This document shows, one piece after another, positions 22,600-33,662 of a stretch of DNA of 64,000 nt (position 1 is its first letter; every line of letters starts with the position of its first letter). The notes under the pieces are model-generated. The model saw only the letters and a list, made by a program, of their open reading frames with translations. It had not been told where the DNA came from and did no database searches. The DNA comes from Acheta domesticus. Lineage: Eukaryota; Arthropoda; Insecta; Orthoptera; Gryllidae. Location: assembly GCA_031308135.1 (NCBI GenBank), contig JAHLJT010000631.1, positions 196,158,685 to 196,222,684 of the forward strand, written 5' to 3'. Both the position numbers and the translations under genes were made by a program.

Positions 22600-24946
22600 G
22601 GTCACCTCGAACATTCACGCTTGCGTGAAACTTCTCTGTGTCTTTTATTGATTTATGGGGAATAATTAAAAGTATAATCGCAAGTGTCCAGGCCAGACTC
22701 GACCGCTGACGTGAAAGAGAACGTTTGTGAAACCAGCGTCGATCAGAATGTCAGCGGCAGAGGTTGTTTGAAATTTGTGCACGATTTCTCATTATTTGCT
22801 GTTCTGTTCGTATCCCTACGTGAATTTGAGACTGTGCATACTGCAATTAAAATCGTGTGTATTTGAAGCTACAACTGACATAAATTCAAAAAAAATCTCT
22901 ACGGTAGTGTTGGAAACTAATTAGTTGTAGCTGTGACGCGTCAATTATGGTAGAGCTAACCACGAAATCATGTCTAGTCGTTATTTTAAAATCAGTACTC
23001 ATTTACAATAGTCAATATTTGTCTAGATAAAAGTGGATCACATGTTCTTTCTTTATGTTGTCTGTTTCGATTTGTACATGAAGAGTATTATATTGTATAA
23101 TTATTAAAAAGCTTTGGAGAGAAATCATATTCAAATACCATTTTTTTCTAAATCATATAATCATAACGAAAACATCAAGGAGATACATTCACCAAACTAT
23201 TTTATTACATCATGTATTTTATTATAATGTATCCAATCACATAAGATTTTTACGAATTCGCTATTCAACTTTCTGAAAATGCAATAGTAATTAAAATTGA
23301 AGGGCATGTAAAATAGCGAGTTTGATTCCGAGCGGATGTATTTTTGCATAATGTGTTAATCAAGACAAAGAAAGGGATCGAAGTAGTGATCCCTGGCCGG
23401 ACGAATCTCTAACCGGGAAAGGTCCCTGATGGTCTGCTTCCTCAAACCTTATATAGTTCTTCTCTGCTTTCACATTGGGAAAGCTAAGATCAGTTTGGGT
23501 TTCCAAGAAACTTCAGGGATCACCACTCAAGACACCGTGTTACGCGGTAGAATATCGGAAACATACAGCTTTGTGCCACAATAGTGTCCCTTTCAACGGA
23601 TATATGTTAATAAATATGCATGAATCCATAACCAAAAGCAAAAAGTAAACCTCAAACATTTAAAAATTTGGTTGAATATTGAAGGTTATTTGATGAGTTA
23701 ATTTATGGTTGGTTTACCTTTTCGAGCAGATCTCATTTTTCAAGGAAACACTTTTTTTTGTAAAATTCTTCCTTTACATTTTATCTTAGATTTGTAAAGT
23801 ATCAAAAGAGTTTCTACATACAAAACTTAAAGAGAGTATTTTCCATGGCTTCGATTTACTGTACGTTCTCCCTTTTCGCGTATCCTTGAAAGACCTCACT
23901 CCTCTTCCTCTCCATTATATTCTTCCACTCGCTCCCATCAGCCGGTCGGTCGTCATTCACTCCGTCACATATCCGCTCTCATTACTTGCTTCAACTTTTC
24001 GCATTTTTCACAGAGTTTCTCTGTCGGAGTGCTTCCTCACAATGCACGCTCCGGGTCTTCCTTCGCCTGTAGACGCTTTCCGTTAGGCCTCGCCATCACT
24101 TGTGAGGCTTATTTTGCGAGAGCTATGTTGAGCTATCAGTAAAGGTCGTAAATTTGGAGTGGGGTTCAAACAAACTATACAACACGCTATCAAGTATTTG
24201 AAAATACAACATATCAAACTGGGAAACAGATTATAGAAAATATTGTAATTCGCCAATGAAATAATTTATCAGTAACATTAAATAATATTACAGTTCTACA
24301 TGAAAATAGACATGAAATCGCGAGCATTTTCTGATGTTGAATAAATGACGAGTTTGTGTGTCATATTAATGTTTTGAATAAGGTAAAAGGTGGGGATTTA
24401 TTTTGAGATTAGTGTAAATAAGTAGTCCAACAAATAATTTGATTGAATATTCTAATGTACATTTTAAGTACTTTTTAAGAATAAAAATAATTTATAAATT
24501 AAATTATCCATAATATAGAATGCGTGGAACCAAGATAATACCTGTCAAAAGTTAATTAGGTGTAAGGCCCTATTATCCGATATTCATTTAATCCTATTAA
24601 AGCAAACGTTCTTCCTATGCAAGGATTTGTTGGTTCGTCATTTAGATGCTGTATTTTCTGTCCCGGATTTAACATGAATTCGAAATTTGAAAGCTAAACC
24701 ATACAAATATATACACGTTTTACGTATTTTCGAAATTTTTTAAATGTCACATTTTCTTTGTATCTTTTTATTTAGAGTGACAATACCACGTAATATATTA
24801 CACTTAAACCACTCTTGACACACAATTTTCATGTATTATGGTGAATTTGTGATTGAATGTGTCTCAGACAGATGTAGATGGGTTGGACACAAAGAGATGA
24901 ATATTTATTCAGTAAAATCATGTAAGAAAACTAAATTGAAAAAACA
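22600..24946. other. AT-rich DNA, nothing recognised
   Basis: No gene, RNA gene or repeat was recognised. A 66-codon frame at 23886-24086 lies in a locally GC-richer stretch but has no motif. Confidence 0.35.
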
Positions 24947-25743
24947 AGTAGTACATTATGAAACGATGATATAATGATGAGTATGAATGCACTAAAGTGA
25001 TATTACGATACGATCGAGAATCATTTATTTCACACGAGTATATGAATACCCATTACATCGAGTGTAATATGGTACTTTTTTCTACGACTTATGGTAACTT
25101 TTATAAGTTAAACTTTTACATAGACTATTTCGTGGCAATTGATATGTAGGATTCAGCAAAAGCCACCTACCCTACGCTATTGCAGATGGTTTGGTTTATG
25201 AGTCAGTTTGCGAGGGTATACAAAAGTTAAGTTTAACTTACTAAAGGAATATATTTTCATTAATCACAATACAACTCACTAAACACTTTATTTTATATGA
25301 ATAATGAAAATAAAGAAATTGAACTTTGTAGATAACATTTACTTAATCTTATTTTCTCTTATTTCTAGATGCGTCAACTCCACTTCTGATTCACTGGGCA
25401 TTTTAAACTAAAGAATTGTCCAGTTTTTAAGGACAACCACACGACAGCAACATGACACAATACGACTAATAAATCTTAACGTCAGTCAAATGTTCTCTCA
25501 AATAACTATCACTGCACCAGTGAAATGGGATCGAAGTGAAATATTAAATACAATTTTCTAGTTCACAATCGAACGAAACATTTACTAGAACGATTCTCAA
25601 TGATTAGTTAAGTGTCAATACCTGATTTTTAAACTTCTCTGTTATTGATCGAGAACTTCCATTGAAATCTGTATCGTAATGAGTATCATTATGCAACGGG
25701 TAGCAGCTAACAAACGACAGAATTAAACAATGGGAATAGAAAA
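24947..25743. repeat. Dispersed repeat R2, copy 1
   Basis: Homologous in order to 54653-55271. Blocks shared are AGTACATTATGAAACGATGA, GATATTACGATACGA, ACCCATTACATCGAGT, TTTTATAAGTTAAACTTTTA, TTTGCGAGGG-type sequence, CAATCGAACGAAACATTTAC, TAGAACGATTC and ATGGGAATAGAAAAA. The first 140 bp form an inverted repeat: the left arm at about 24948-24989 is complementary to the right arm at 25040-25086. About 180 bp near 25250-25500 have no counterpart in copy 2. No coding capacity; probably a non-autonomous transposon of unidentified type. Confidence 0.75.
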
Positions 25744-25799
25744 ATGTTATTTTTGTGCCCCTTGAGATTCCTTTTTAACCAGGCTCATTTTACCTCGTA

Positions 25800-26262
25800 T
25801 CATCCCCCACCGGCGCGCTCTCAATCCGCCCCGGAGTCCTGTGCGCTCGCCTTGGGCGGCCCCGCTTTAACAGGTAACCGGTCCCACACCGCTTTGCGGG
25901 CGCGCCCCACCGCCGGCGCGACACCTGGCGGCCGGGGCCCCACCCACGCCGCCCCGCCTCTCCCCTCCACGCCCCGCCCACCCGCGCTCGACCCCGCCCC
26001 CACCCGCCGCTGCGGAGGCGTGTGTTTATAATTAGCCGGGGTGCACGATCAAAGGGCGTGGGCGACGGGGTGCCACGCGGCTGACCCCACCGCCCCCGGA
26101 TTCCCTCCCCCCTCGCCCAGCGGCTGCGCCGGGGGAGCAGGTGGCGCGGGCACGTGCGCCGCCGTGCCGGGACTGCGCGCGCCGCACCCGTCCCGCCCCG
26201 CCACGCCCCCGCGCTGCACCACACGCACGCACGCATGCGACCTCCCCGCATCCCCGCCACTG
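25800..26262. promoter_or_regulatory. CpG island with an isolated TAATTA
   Basis: GC-rich, strongly CpG-dense block with an abrupt left edge. TAATTA occurs once, at 26029-26034, between CGTGTGTT and GCCGGGGTGC. Frames on both strands (25744-26031, 26041-26307 plus; 25790-26260 and 26032-26415 minus) overlap one another and are Ala/Pro/Arg-rich, without a domain. Confidence 0.5.
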
Positions 26263-26650
26263 GAGCGCTTTATGGCACGCACGATGACGGGGATCTTCCG
26301 AAGCTGATTGAAGAGAATGAAGTGCTTGGTGGGGTAGAGCCTGTACGGGATGTCTGGGGAAAAAAATTGTAGTCTCAGGTATGAAGGGTGGTCGAAGATG
26401 ATTACTTTTAACCAATTAATTCTTGGTGCAAAATTTATTACGTATTTGGCTGATCGCCCCCCCCCGTTTCCCAGCGAATACTTCTCTTTATAACGCAGAG
26501 GATGACGGGGATTTTCCGAAGTCTATTGAAGAGAGTGTAGTACTTGGTGGGGTAGCATCTGTGTAGGGTGTCTCCTAAAAATATTTCAAAAGTCTCGGGT
26601 CGAAGGGTGATCGAATATGATTACATGTAGCCAATTAATACTTAAATCTC
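26263..26650 (+). repeat. Direct duplication, period 218 bp
   Basis: The word GATGACGGGGAT begins at 26283 and again at 26501. After each copy the match continues through TTCCGAAG, ATTGAAGAGA, CTTGGTGGGGTAG, GGTCGAAG-like and ATGATTAC, to CCAATTAAT. The first copy lies at the edge of the CpG island. A run of ten C at 26456-26465 separates the copies. Both copies read DDGD-PK-IEE---LGGV in one frame, but most differences change the amino acid and copy 2 has a stop, so there is no sign of coding constraint. Confidence 0.75.
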
Positions 26651-26723
26651 GAATAACGAAGTTACACATTTGACATTTGCCCTTGATTATTCTGCAACTC
26701 ACAGTGCACTTGAGTTGGACGAG

Positions 26724-26801
26724 TATATAAAATCTCTTTGGCTGCGTCAGAGGGTGGTGTGTCGAACACCAGTGCACAGTGAGGTGTCTACCGATCAGAG
26801 G
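26724..26801 (+). promoter_or_regulatory. Weak candidate TATA promoter with short first exon
   Basis: TATATAAAA at 26724-26732 is followed by TCAGAG (26747-26752), CCAGTG and ACAGTG (26769-26781), and then CAGAG|GTATGT, a good donor-like site with GT at 26801. The spacing of the TCAG to the TATA (about 23 bp) is slightly short. No coding exon follows that I recognise. This could be chance in AT-rich DNA. Confidence 0.15.
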
Positions 26802-27805
26802 TATGTCACATGTGTTACTTCGTTATATGAAATGTACCCCATATGTTAATTCGCAAAAAGTGATTGTCTTTGAAGTGATTTGAAAGAAGGTGTGCTTGGG
26901 GTTTTTCCATTTTATCTGCTTCTCACTAGATCATTGTTCTATCATCAATCATATTACAAGCATCTACCTGCAAAAATCCTTCATTCATTTACAGAATTGT
27001 TTCTAAAAGGTTGAACGGTCAAAAGTCTCGCATATGTCGTCTGTACGTTTTTCGTATCAATCGTCACAAGATGCTGCTAGGGGAAACAACACGCCGCTAC
27101 CGGGAAACAACTGAATTTTGACGTCCGAGTACTTTCCGATGCGATATTTCTGTGGGGTAGTTCTGGCTGTAATCTTTATTAAATTAACCATGAGAATCAT
27201 AGAGAAAATAATAGGAAGGCTCGAATAAGGAAAGAATTAGTTTATCACAATATCACTTCACACAATCGTCGACACACGTCGACACACCTAACCACAAAAT
27301 AGAAATGGCCGATTACCGTCACGTTGGGTAAACAAATTCGTTAGAGAACTATTCTGCCACTGGATGCGCTTGAGTCAAACTGTAAACTTTCTGCTTGAAA
27401 CATAATGAACTTTCTCAAAATGTTTCATGTGAAAACCGTCCAGTCTGGACTGCGCGTTTTCTCTTCGTCTAATCTCCACAAAAATTGTACCGGGTGTATC
27501 GGACTGATCAATATCTGTACATCGATTATATACGTTTTGTGATCATCAAAGATGTAATTCAATAATTATTGACTGGAATTGTCTATCAGATCAGAGATAT
27601 CAAGCGTTTTTGTCTATTGGATATGAAACTACAAGTTTTACTTTTGATGTATTAAAGAAACTAAATAATCCTTGTCACACACATTTGTATTGTAGATATT
27701 TTGATCTTATTTGAGATCAAAAGAAAGATTGGAAGATGAAATCAGTTCTGAATCAGAATAATATTACTGATCTATAAATGAAGGCCATTCATCCCAATAG
27801 AAGCG
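26802..27805. other. AT-rich DNA, nothing recognised
   Basis: No gene, RNA or repeat signature was seen apart from a short direct duplication GTCGACACACGTCGACACAC near 27268. Confidence 0.35.
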
Positions 27806-27809
27806 TGGG

Positions 27810-28200
27810 GTAGCAGTGGGAACGGAGGAGGTAGCGGGGTCCAGAGTGGAGACAGCGTATTCGGTGAGAATATGGGGGGGGTGAAAATGGAAACCGTTGC
27901 GGGGGCGCATCTGTGCGGGGTGGAGACAGAGGTGGGGGTGGAGACGGGAGCGGATGCAGGTCGGTGGAGGGTCGGAGGGGGAGGTGTGGCGGAGGCGAGG
28001 GAGGGGTGAGGGAGTGTGCCGGGGCGTGGCGGGGCGGAGCAGGGCCTGAACATGTGCCGCGACTTGTTACAGCGCGTATGCAAATGTGGGCGGCGCAGAG
28101 GAGGGGGCGGTCGCAGTGTGGGCTACGCCCAGCGGGCCGAGCGTCGTTCGCACTGGGGCAGTCCCATGCCAATTAATGCGACAAAAACAGATAATTAACA
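27810..28200. promoter_or_regulatory. G-rich/CpG island with AATTAAT and TAATTA at its edge
   Basis: The plus strand is G-rich (GGAGACAGAGGTGGGGGTGG-type words) to about 28060, then mixed CpG-rich to 28170. The right edge contains CCAATTAATGCG at 28169-28180 and ATAATTAACAG with TAATTA at 28192-28197. Overlapping frames on both strands lack domains. Confidence 0.45.
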
Positions 28201-29160
28201 GATCGGCGTCACTGCACTCCTAGGCAGAAACCTTAAGGGAGGCGAAATACATTTTTTCTTTGGGAGATTGAAATATTTGTGTAGTTTATCCAACCTCCTT
28301 GTCGTTAACATACGATTAGCAATTAAACGAAAATTATATTCGCATTACTGACCTGTAATGAATTTAATAACAAATATGAACTTTCATGATCACTCTGGTG
28401 ATGGTAGGATAATGTTGAGAAAAATGTGTAATTTTTGGGTTGTTCACATTAGATTGCTTCAAAGGAGTGAAAAATAATAAAACAAAAATCTACGGACGTG
28501 GGCAGTACAATATATGTTACGCACAATGAAGAAAACTGAGAGGGTGATAAAAGTGTAGTGAATTGTTCGAGAAATTGGTTGCGAAGAGCGCTTGAGAAAC
28601 GCAAAAGGGAAAGGGGAAGGGACCTTCCCAAGAAAACGACAGGCATGAAAATGGGGAGAATATTGAAAAAATGAGACAGTAAGTGAATGTTCCTAGAATT
28701 CTATAGAAATAACATCTGTCCAAATACAGTACTCTTGCATTTAGCTAGCTGCCTCAAAGAAGATCACATTTCAATTGAGTTAGAAGATAGTGAAAACTTT
28801 CGTTATTATATCAGGATGCCCCTTTTCTTCTCCTTTTAATTTCTACTAGAATATATCTGTTATTTAATAGTGAATTCCATTCTTTAGTGCTGGGATCCAA
28901 ATACTCATGTATTTCCTATGATCCTTTCATCTGAGCCTGGTAAAGCATGAGCACATTTCCGTATGCAACCCGCTGGACATGAGTGTTTCATCAGCGGCAG
29001 GTTGCATATCCGACCAAAAAGGCGCAGTGATGTTAGTAAATACGAGAATATAAAGTCAGCAATGAGAAGTACAAAGTAACGTGTACATGGCGTTAAATGA
29101 AGGAGTGATACTATGTCTAATGTAAGATATGCGAGCCAGTAGAAGGTCCTGAATGTTGTG
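28201..29160. other. AT-rich DNA with one hairpin
   Basis: Nothing coding was recognised. At about 28961-29011 an inverted repeat pairs a TATGCAACCCGCTG-type arm with CAGCGGCAGGTTGCATA, leaving a loop of about 15-20 bases. Its role is unknown. Confidence 0.4.
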
Positions 29161-29199
29161 CGGAGTCGATGTTAGAACGCAGAGAAGTCAAGAAGGATG

Positions 29200-30300
29200 T
29201 CGAGGGAAGATTCCCGTGCCAGGAGAGTGCCGAGGCGGAGGTCGTTTGGAAAGGCCATGGCGTGGGCGGGGAGCGGAGGCGGGGGCGCCGGAGCGGCGAG
29301 GGGCCGGACAATAGAGCGCAATCTGCGCGGGCGGCGGGCGGAAAATCGCAAGACGCAAGGCGCCCGCCGGTAATTAACAGCCTCCGCAGGCAGCGTTCCT
29401 CGCCCCCCTCCTCCACGCCACGCCCCGACCCACCCCTTCTCGCGCCGCGCCGTACCACTCCGTCCCGTTCCGTCTCGCTCCGTCCCTCACAGTGCCGAGC
29501 AACGCCGCGTCATTGACATCAAGCCAATGGCTGCGCGATGGTGGGGAGTGAGTAGCCGGACGGCGGAACAGTGAGCGGGAGGGTGAGTGGGACGGTGAGT
29601 GGGAGGGTGAGTGGGCGGGTGAGCGGGCGGGTAATTAGATGGATGATCAGACGGGTGAGTGGACGAGTGGATGGGAGAAAGAGCGGGCGAGTGAGCGGAC
29701 GGTTGAGCGGGCTGGTGAGTGGGCGGGTGAGCGGGCGGGTGAGCGGGCGGGTACATGGGCGGATGAGCGGGTGGGTGAGCAAGCGAGTGAGCGGGCGGGT
29801 GAGCGGGCAGGTGAACAGGCGAGGAGACGTGGGCAAATGCGTGAGCAGACGCAGTCCGGCGAGCAAGAGTGGAAGAGTCGAGCGTGGCGAGCGAACGCGC
29901 AAGGAGGCAGGAGGGCGTGGCCCGTGAAGCGGGCGGGTGAGCCAGTGGCCAAGCGGACGAGCGTGCAGGCGGGCCGGCTCCGTGGGCGGGGAGAGCGGTC
30001 GAGGTCCGAGAGGAGGGCGGTCGAGCTGGCTGGAGATCTCTTAAGGGCCAAGTGAGCGGGTGAGCGAGTAGTGGACGAGCAACCTAGCGGCTGGATGGGC
30101 AGAGGTAGGAGCGGAGTAGCCCCACCGAAATGCAAGGGCCGTGAAGCTTTAGCCAGCGAGCCCTGGGCAAGCGATGGGGCGACGGGCGCTCGAGGAAGCC
30201 AAAGCAAAGCACCGACGTGGGGGTAGGTCGGGAGGAAATTGGGATGTGAGGGAGTTAGCGAAGTTACTGGGGGCAAGGAGGCGAATCTCCGGTAATTGGA
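29200..30300. promoter_or_regulatory. Long GC-rich island, purine/G-biased, with three TAATTR sites
   Basis: A 1.1-kb GC-rich block. Its left part is CpG-rich (29220-29480), its centre is the 12-bp tandem array at 29571-29822, and its right part is G/A-rich with decayed copies of the same words. Isolated sites are TAATTA at 29371-29376, TAATTA at 29632-29637 and TAATTG at 30293-30298, each preceded by GG. No exon was recognised. Confidence 0.5.
29571..29822 (+). repeat. Minisatellite of 21 units of exactly 12 bp
   Basis: The consensus is GTGAGCGGGCGG. The sequence divides into 21 consecutive 12-mers without a single insertion or deletion; only substitutions separate the units. The sixth unit reads GTAATTAGATGG and carries the TAATTA noted for this island. 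Because 12 is a multiple of three, reading frames stay open across the array on both strands, giving tetrapeptide-repeat translations (for example PLTR repeats on the minus strand). Decayed versions of the unit continue to about 30075. Confidence 0.9.
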
Positions 30301-31739
30301 AGAGCCCTATAATTTGTAATCAGAAAGTTGTTCTTCTCTGGGAATAAAGTTCTATTATCATTAAAATATAGTGGAAAACAACGAATATTAAATCAAAAAT
30401 CACTGAATACTGCCATTTTTTATATTCAAAAATATTATTTTCGTGTACACGTTTACTCGAATGAATACTGCTATCCCTATGGGAACAACTTGGAAGCAGT
30501 TCGTTCCGTAAAGGCGCAAATGTGGATATCACCCCCTCCATAAAAAATACATTAAATTAGAAAACGGTTGTATTATTTATTTATATATTATTATTAGAAA
30601 AGTTATTTATAACATTAGCACCCAAGGTCGCTATTCGAAACTATCCTTACACAATAAACAATTGATCTAATATTCATCCCTATACGGACTTATGGCATGC
30701 AAAAGGGCAATACAAGCAGGAAAAATGTCTCCATATTACAGAGACTTGAATTAAAAACGCTTAGGATGATTGCTATATCATCATGATATATTTGAAACGT
30801 AATGCTACACAGAGGCTTAAAATCACCGGCAGTATCTGAATCAAAACAAGCAGCTCAAAATTTCTTCAACGTCTGGAAAACCTCCTAAATCTTTTAGCCA
30901 TTAACCTATCAGATAATAGTAAAGAAATTAATCGGTTACACAGACTTCAACGTATACAACTGCAGTATAGATTTTCAAATAAGACATAATATATACGTAG
31001 CCACATATATACCTCAACTTTGACTCCTAACAAAAAGTAATAAAATGGCTTTTGTTCTAGACGTAAGAAGTCGATGAAATGTACCACAGGGATACTTTCA
31101 CCCACAAATTGTCATTGTCAATATTAACATATTTACTGATTATTTTAATGTAAAATAGATCGTAAATTTACTTTGTTCTGAATAAAAAAGATTAGCAAGA
31201 CGCCGTCGACACGAAACCCCGAAAATATATTGTTGAGTATGGAATAATTTACACCAGAGATACATCAAATCCACTGAAGGCTTATAGTTTTGCGGATTAG
31301 ACTAAAAGAACATCAAATTTCACTAGACATTACTCTTGTACAACACACGATTGGTTTATTTTCCAGATACTTCAGCTAGTATGGTCATTAGTTCGTTTGT
31401 GTGTTGAATGTTTTATCACAGAAAGTGTCTGGCCATAAATGTAACTTCATTACCTGTGCACTTCTTCTCTAATTCAGTGGAAAATATTATTTCTTCACGA
31501 AGGAATGAGGGATAAAAGCCCAAATCTAGAGCTGATATACCCTTAAAAATATATTTTATTACATCTGAGCGAATATTTTGTAAACAATTCTTGACAAAAC
31601 GCTAAATTCTTCTGTATTCAAAATTAAACTAATATATGACTTCGAGTGGGGATTACAAAATTATGAAAACATGCACAGGATTCACTTCTCCCCATAGCAC
31701 ATCTCATACAGTTTTCACGGTGTTTGACGTACAACAAAA
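30301..31739. other. AT-rich DNA, nothing recognised
   Basis: Short chance frames only; no repeat within the window, no RNA gene and no transposon ends were recognised. Confidence 0.35.
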
Positions 31740-32215
31740 AAATAATAAAAATGACGGTGTTCCTTTGCATTGGATGATGAGATCCGGCGCCAGACTACGC
31801 TAAGACTTTTGGAGGAATCCTCCCTAGAATTATCTTCCCTAGCAGGGCACCGCCATACCGAGATCGTGCTCTAAACTCTCGGCTTGCCTCTTGAGATGAA
31901 TAGCGGTGTAATGCATGTAGCCTAAGTGTAAGTATGTGTGTTAAAGGAAGAGGTCAGATCAAGGAAGAGTAAGGAAAAATCACGCGCGAAATGTAGCCCG
32001 TTTGTTAGTGTACTGCTCCGGCATTCGTCTAGCATTGTTTGATGAAAACACGGAAAAATTCAGATCGGAACAGCCGGATGCTATAATTCTCCTTCAGACT
32101 TCTGCTAAACTCGAGTTAGCTTAAGCAGCCGAACATTCTGCGTTCATCCGGACTCAGGCCCCAGGAACTTCTGGTAGGAGACTCTGTAGAATCAGTGGCA
32201 ATGACACGACTAAAA
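31740..32215 (-). mobile_element. tRNA-derived SINE, family 1, copy E (diverged)
   Basis: The reverse complement of family 1 is recognised by ordered blocks: GATGAGATCCGGCGCC, CTAGCAGGGCACCGCC, a TGTAAGTATGTGTG stretch, GCATTCGTCTAGCATTG, AACACGGAAAAATTC, ATCGGAACAGCCGG and TATAATTCTCCTTCAG. The tRNA-like head at the high-coordinate end is badly decayed, so A and B boxes are not reliable. It is more diverged from copies A, B and D than they are from each other. Confidence 0.65.
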
Positions 32216-33225
32216 AATTGTGCATTATAGGCTCTTAAACCCTGATTTTCATGACTTTGAGGTACTCTTCAAACCAATTGTTTTTAAACGATGATTTACA
32301 AAAAAAACAAAATGCTCGCAGGAGTGCGACTAGTGATCACAATTACTATATTGGCTTTTCATATTTTTTTAAAAATAAAAATGAATATTTATCATTTGTT
32401 TTCTTTTATCCAAATAAAAATATTCAAATGTCTATATTAATTAGAAATTTTCTGTAAATCTTGAATATTAGTAATTGTTCAGTAAGTTCACTATAAAAGG
32501 AGAAAAATAAACAAAATATAATTGAACTTTGACCAAGCTTAATCGTTGTAAAACTCATACAACCAAGCTAAAAATATATTTTTTTTAAATTTCTGTAAAT
32601 GCAGTTTAAAGTCGTCAATGAAGAAAGCGCCACTTTTGAAGAAACTGAGCGTTTCTGAACTTCAATGCTGTATATTGTTATGGTATCTTTACTACCAGCT
32701 CCTCTCCGATGGGTGCCCGGTCAATAAACAGGCTTCTCTTTAGTTTTGCTACTTTGATTTGCCCGTATGCTAGCTAACTTTTCATACTAATTAAGAATTT
32801 TTGAGGGCCTGATTTTATGATGGCCCCTGTAGAGGGATCGAAACGTGATACTCGTTTCAACGCACACGTGGGTCAGTATCTAGCAACTGTAAATTATTAC
32901 ACAGCATTGCAAGGTTTTACCGACGAACCCAACTGTATCCGCCTCTATTTATTTATTCAGCCTCTCTTGATTATAGCTAATAGCTCTCTCTTTTCGTAAA
33001 CAATAAACATAACAAATATTATTACCCTTCACTTGACATAAAAACAAACTGAAATAACACAAAAGAAAACCATTCACACTGAAAGATTAATAAAAATTTC
33101 ATTCATACTAAAAATGATGGGCATCTTTCAAATATGGCCGTATTTATTCTAATATATTTAATTTAAACATTACTTGGCCTTCTCATAAATGCAGATAACA
33201 GAAAAATATCCATGTTATTTCCCTG
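32216..33225. other. AT-rich DNA with a possible retroelement tail
   Basis: At about 32815-32965 the words GATGGCCCCTGTAGAGGG and ATCGAAACGTGATACTCG, followed by ATTTATTTATTCAGCC, resemble 3' tails of retroposons I recall from arthropods, but this was not verified. The 60-codon frame there is not a recognisable protein. The rest is AT-rich and featureless. Confidence 0.25.
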
Positions 33226-33227
33226 TG

Positions 33228-33310
33228 AGCTGGTCCGGCGACGCAGTATGTGATAAAATCACACTCGCCCCCCGATACTGCCTCGTAATCGCGTTCGAAT
33301 CATGATGTTA
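33228..33310 (+). mobile_element. Possible tRNA-like SINE head fragment
   Basis: GTGAGCTGGTCCGG at about 33227 resembles the A-box segment of the SINE family-1 copy at 47.5 kb (GTGAGCTGGCTTAGAG on its own strand). GCGTTCGAATCATG at about 33292-33305 resembles a B box, at roughly the right spacing. No body sequence of either SINE family follows. This is a weak call. Confidence 0.25.
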
Positions 33311-33386
33311 ACCAGCAAACGCCACACAAAATGTCCGACCGCAAAATTATTCTCCTTCGCGATATAAATACTTCATCATTAAAAAG

Positions 33387-33662
33387 AAACTTGCACTACC
33401 AAATAAAATTGTTTTCGAACATTCCAAAACTCGTAACAATAAGAACTTCTTCACACAACGCGACGTGGATTCATTACCTCGGCTTCGGCTTTGCTCACTC
33501 TGTTCATAAATTCACAATTAAAATAAACTTGCACCACTAAATAAAACTGTTTTTGAACGTTCCAAAACTTGTAACAATTTCGAATGTTTTTACACCGCGC
33601 AACATGGACTCATAACATCGCAACTGCTTCGTTCGCTCTGTGCCCATGCATTATTGGCATCC
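33387..33662 (+). repeat. Tandem duplication, two units of 138 bp
   Basis: Units start at 33387 and 33525 with AAACTTGCAC. Both continue with AAATAAAA-TGTTTT-GAAC, TTCCAAAACT-GTAACAAT, CACACAACGCGACGTGG or its CACCGCGCAACATGG equivalent, ATTCAT, and a GCTTTGCTCACTCTG or GCTTCGTTCGCTCTG end. A satellite-like origin is possible, but only two units are present. Confidence 0.75.

Noticed and set aside
26724..26801. Confident call of a gene start from TATA, TCAG and donor-like words
   Set aside because: Spacing is slightly off and such words arise often in AT-rich DNA; left as a low-confidence regulatory entry only.
29519..30276. Long tetrapeptide-repeat frames on both strands (PLTR and GRVS types)
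   Set aside because: Fully explained by the 12-bp tandem array, whose length divisible by three keeps frames open.
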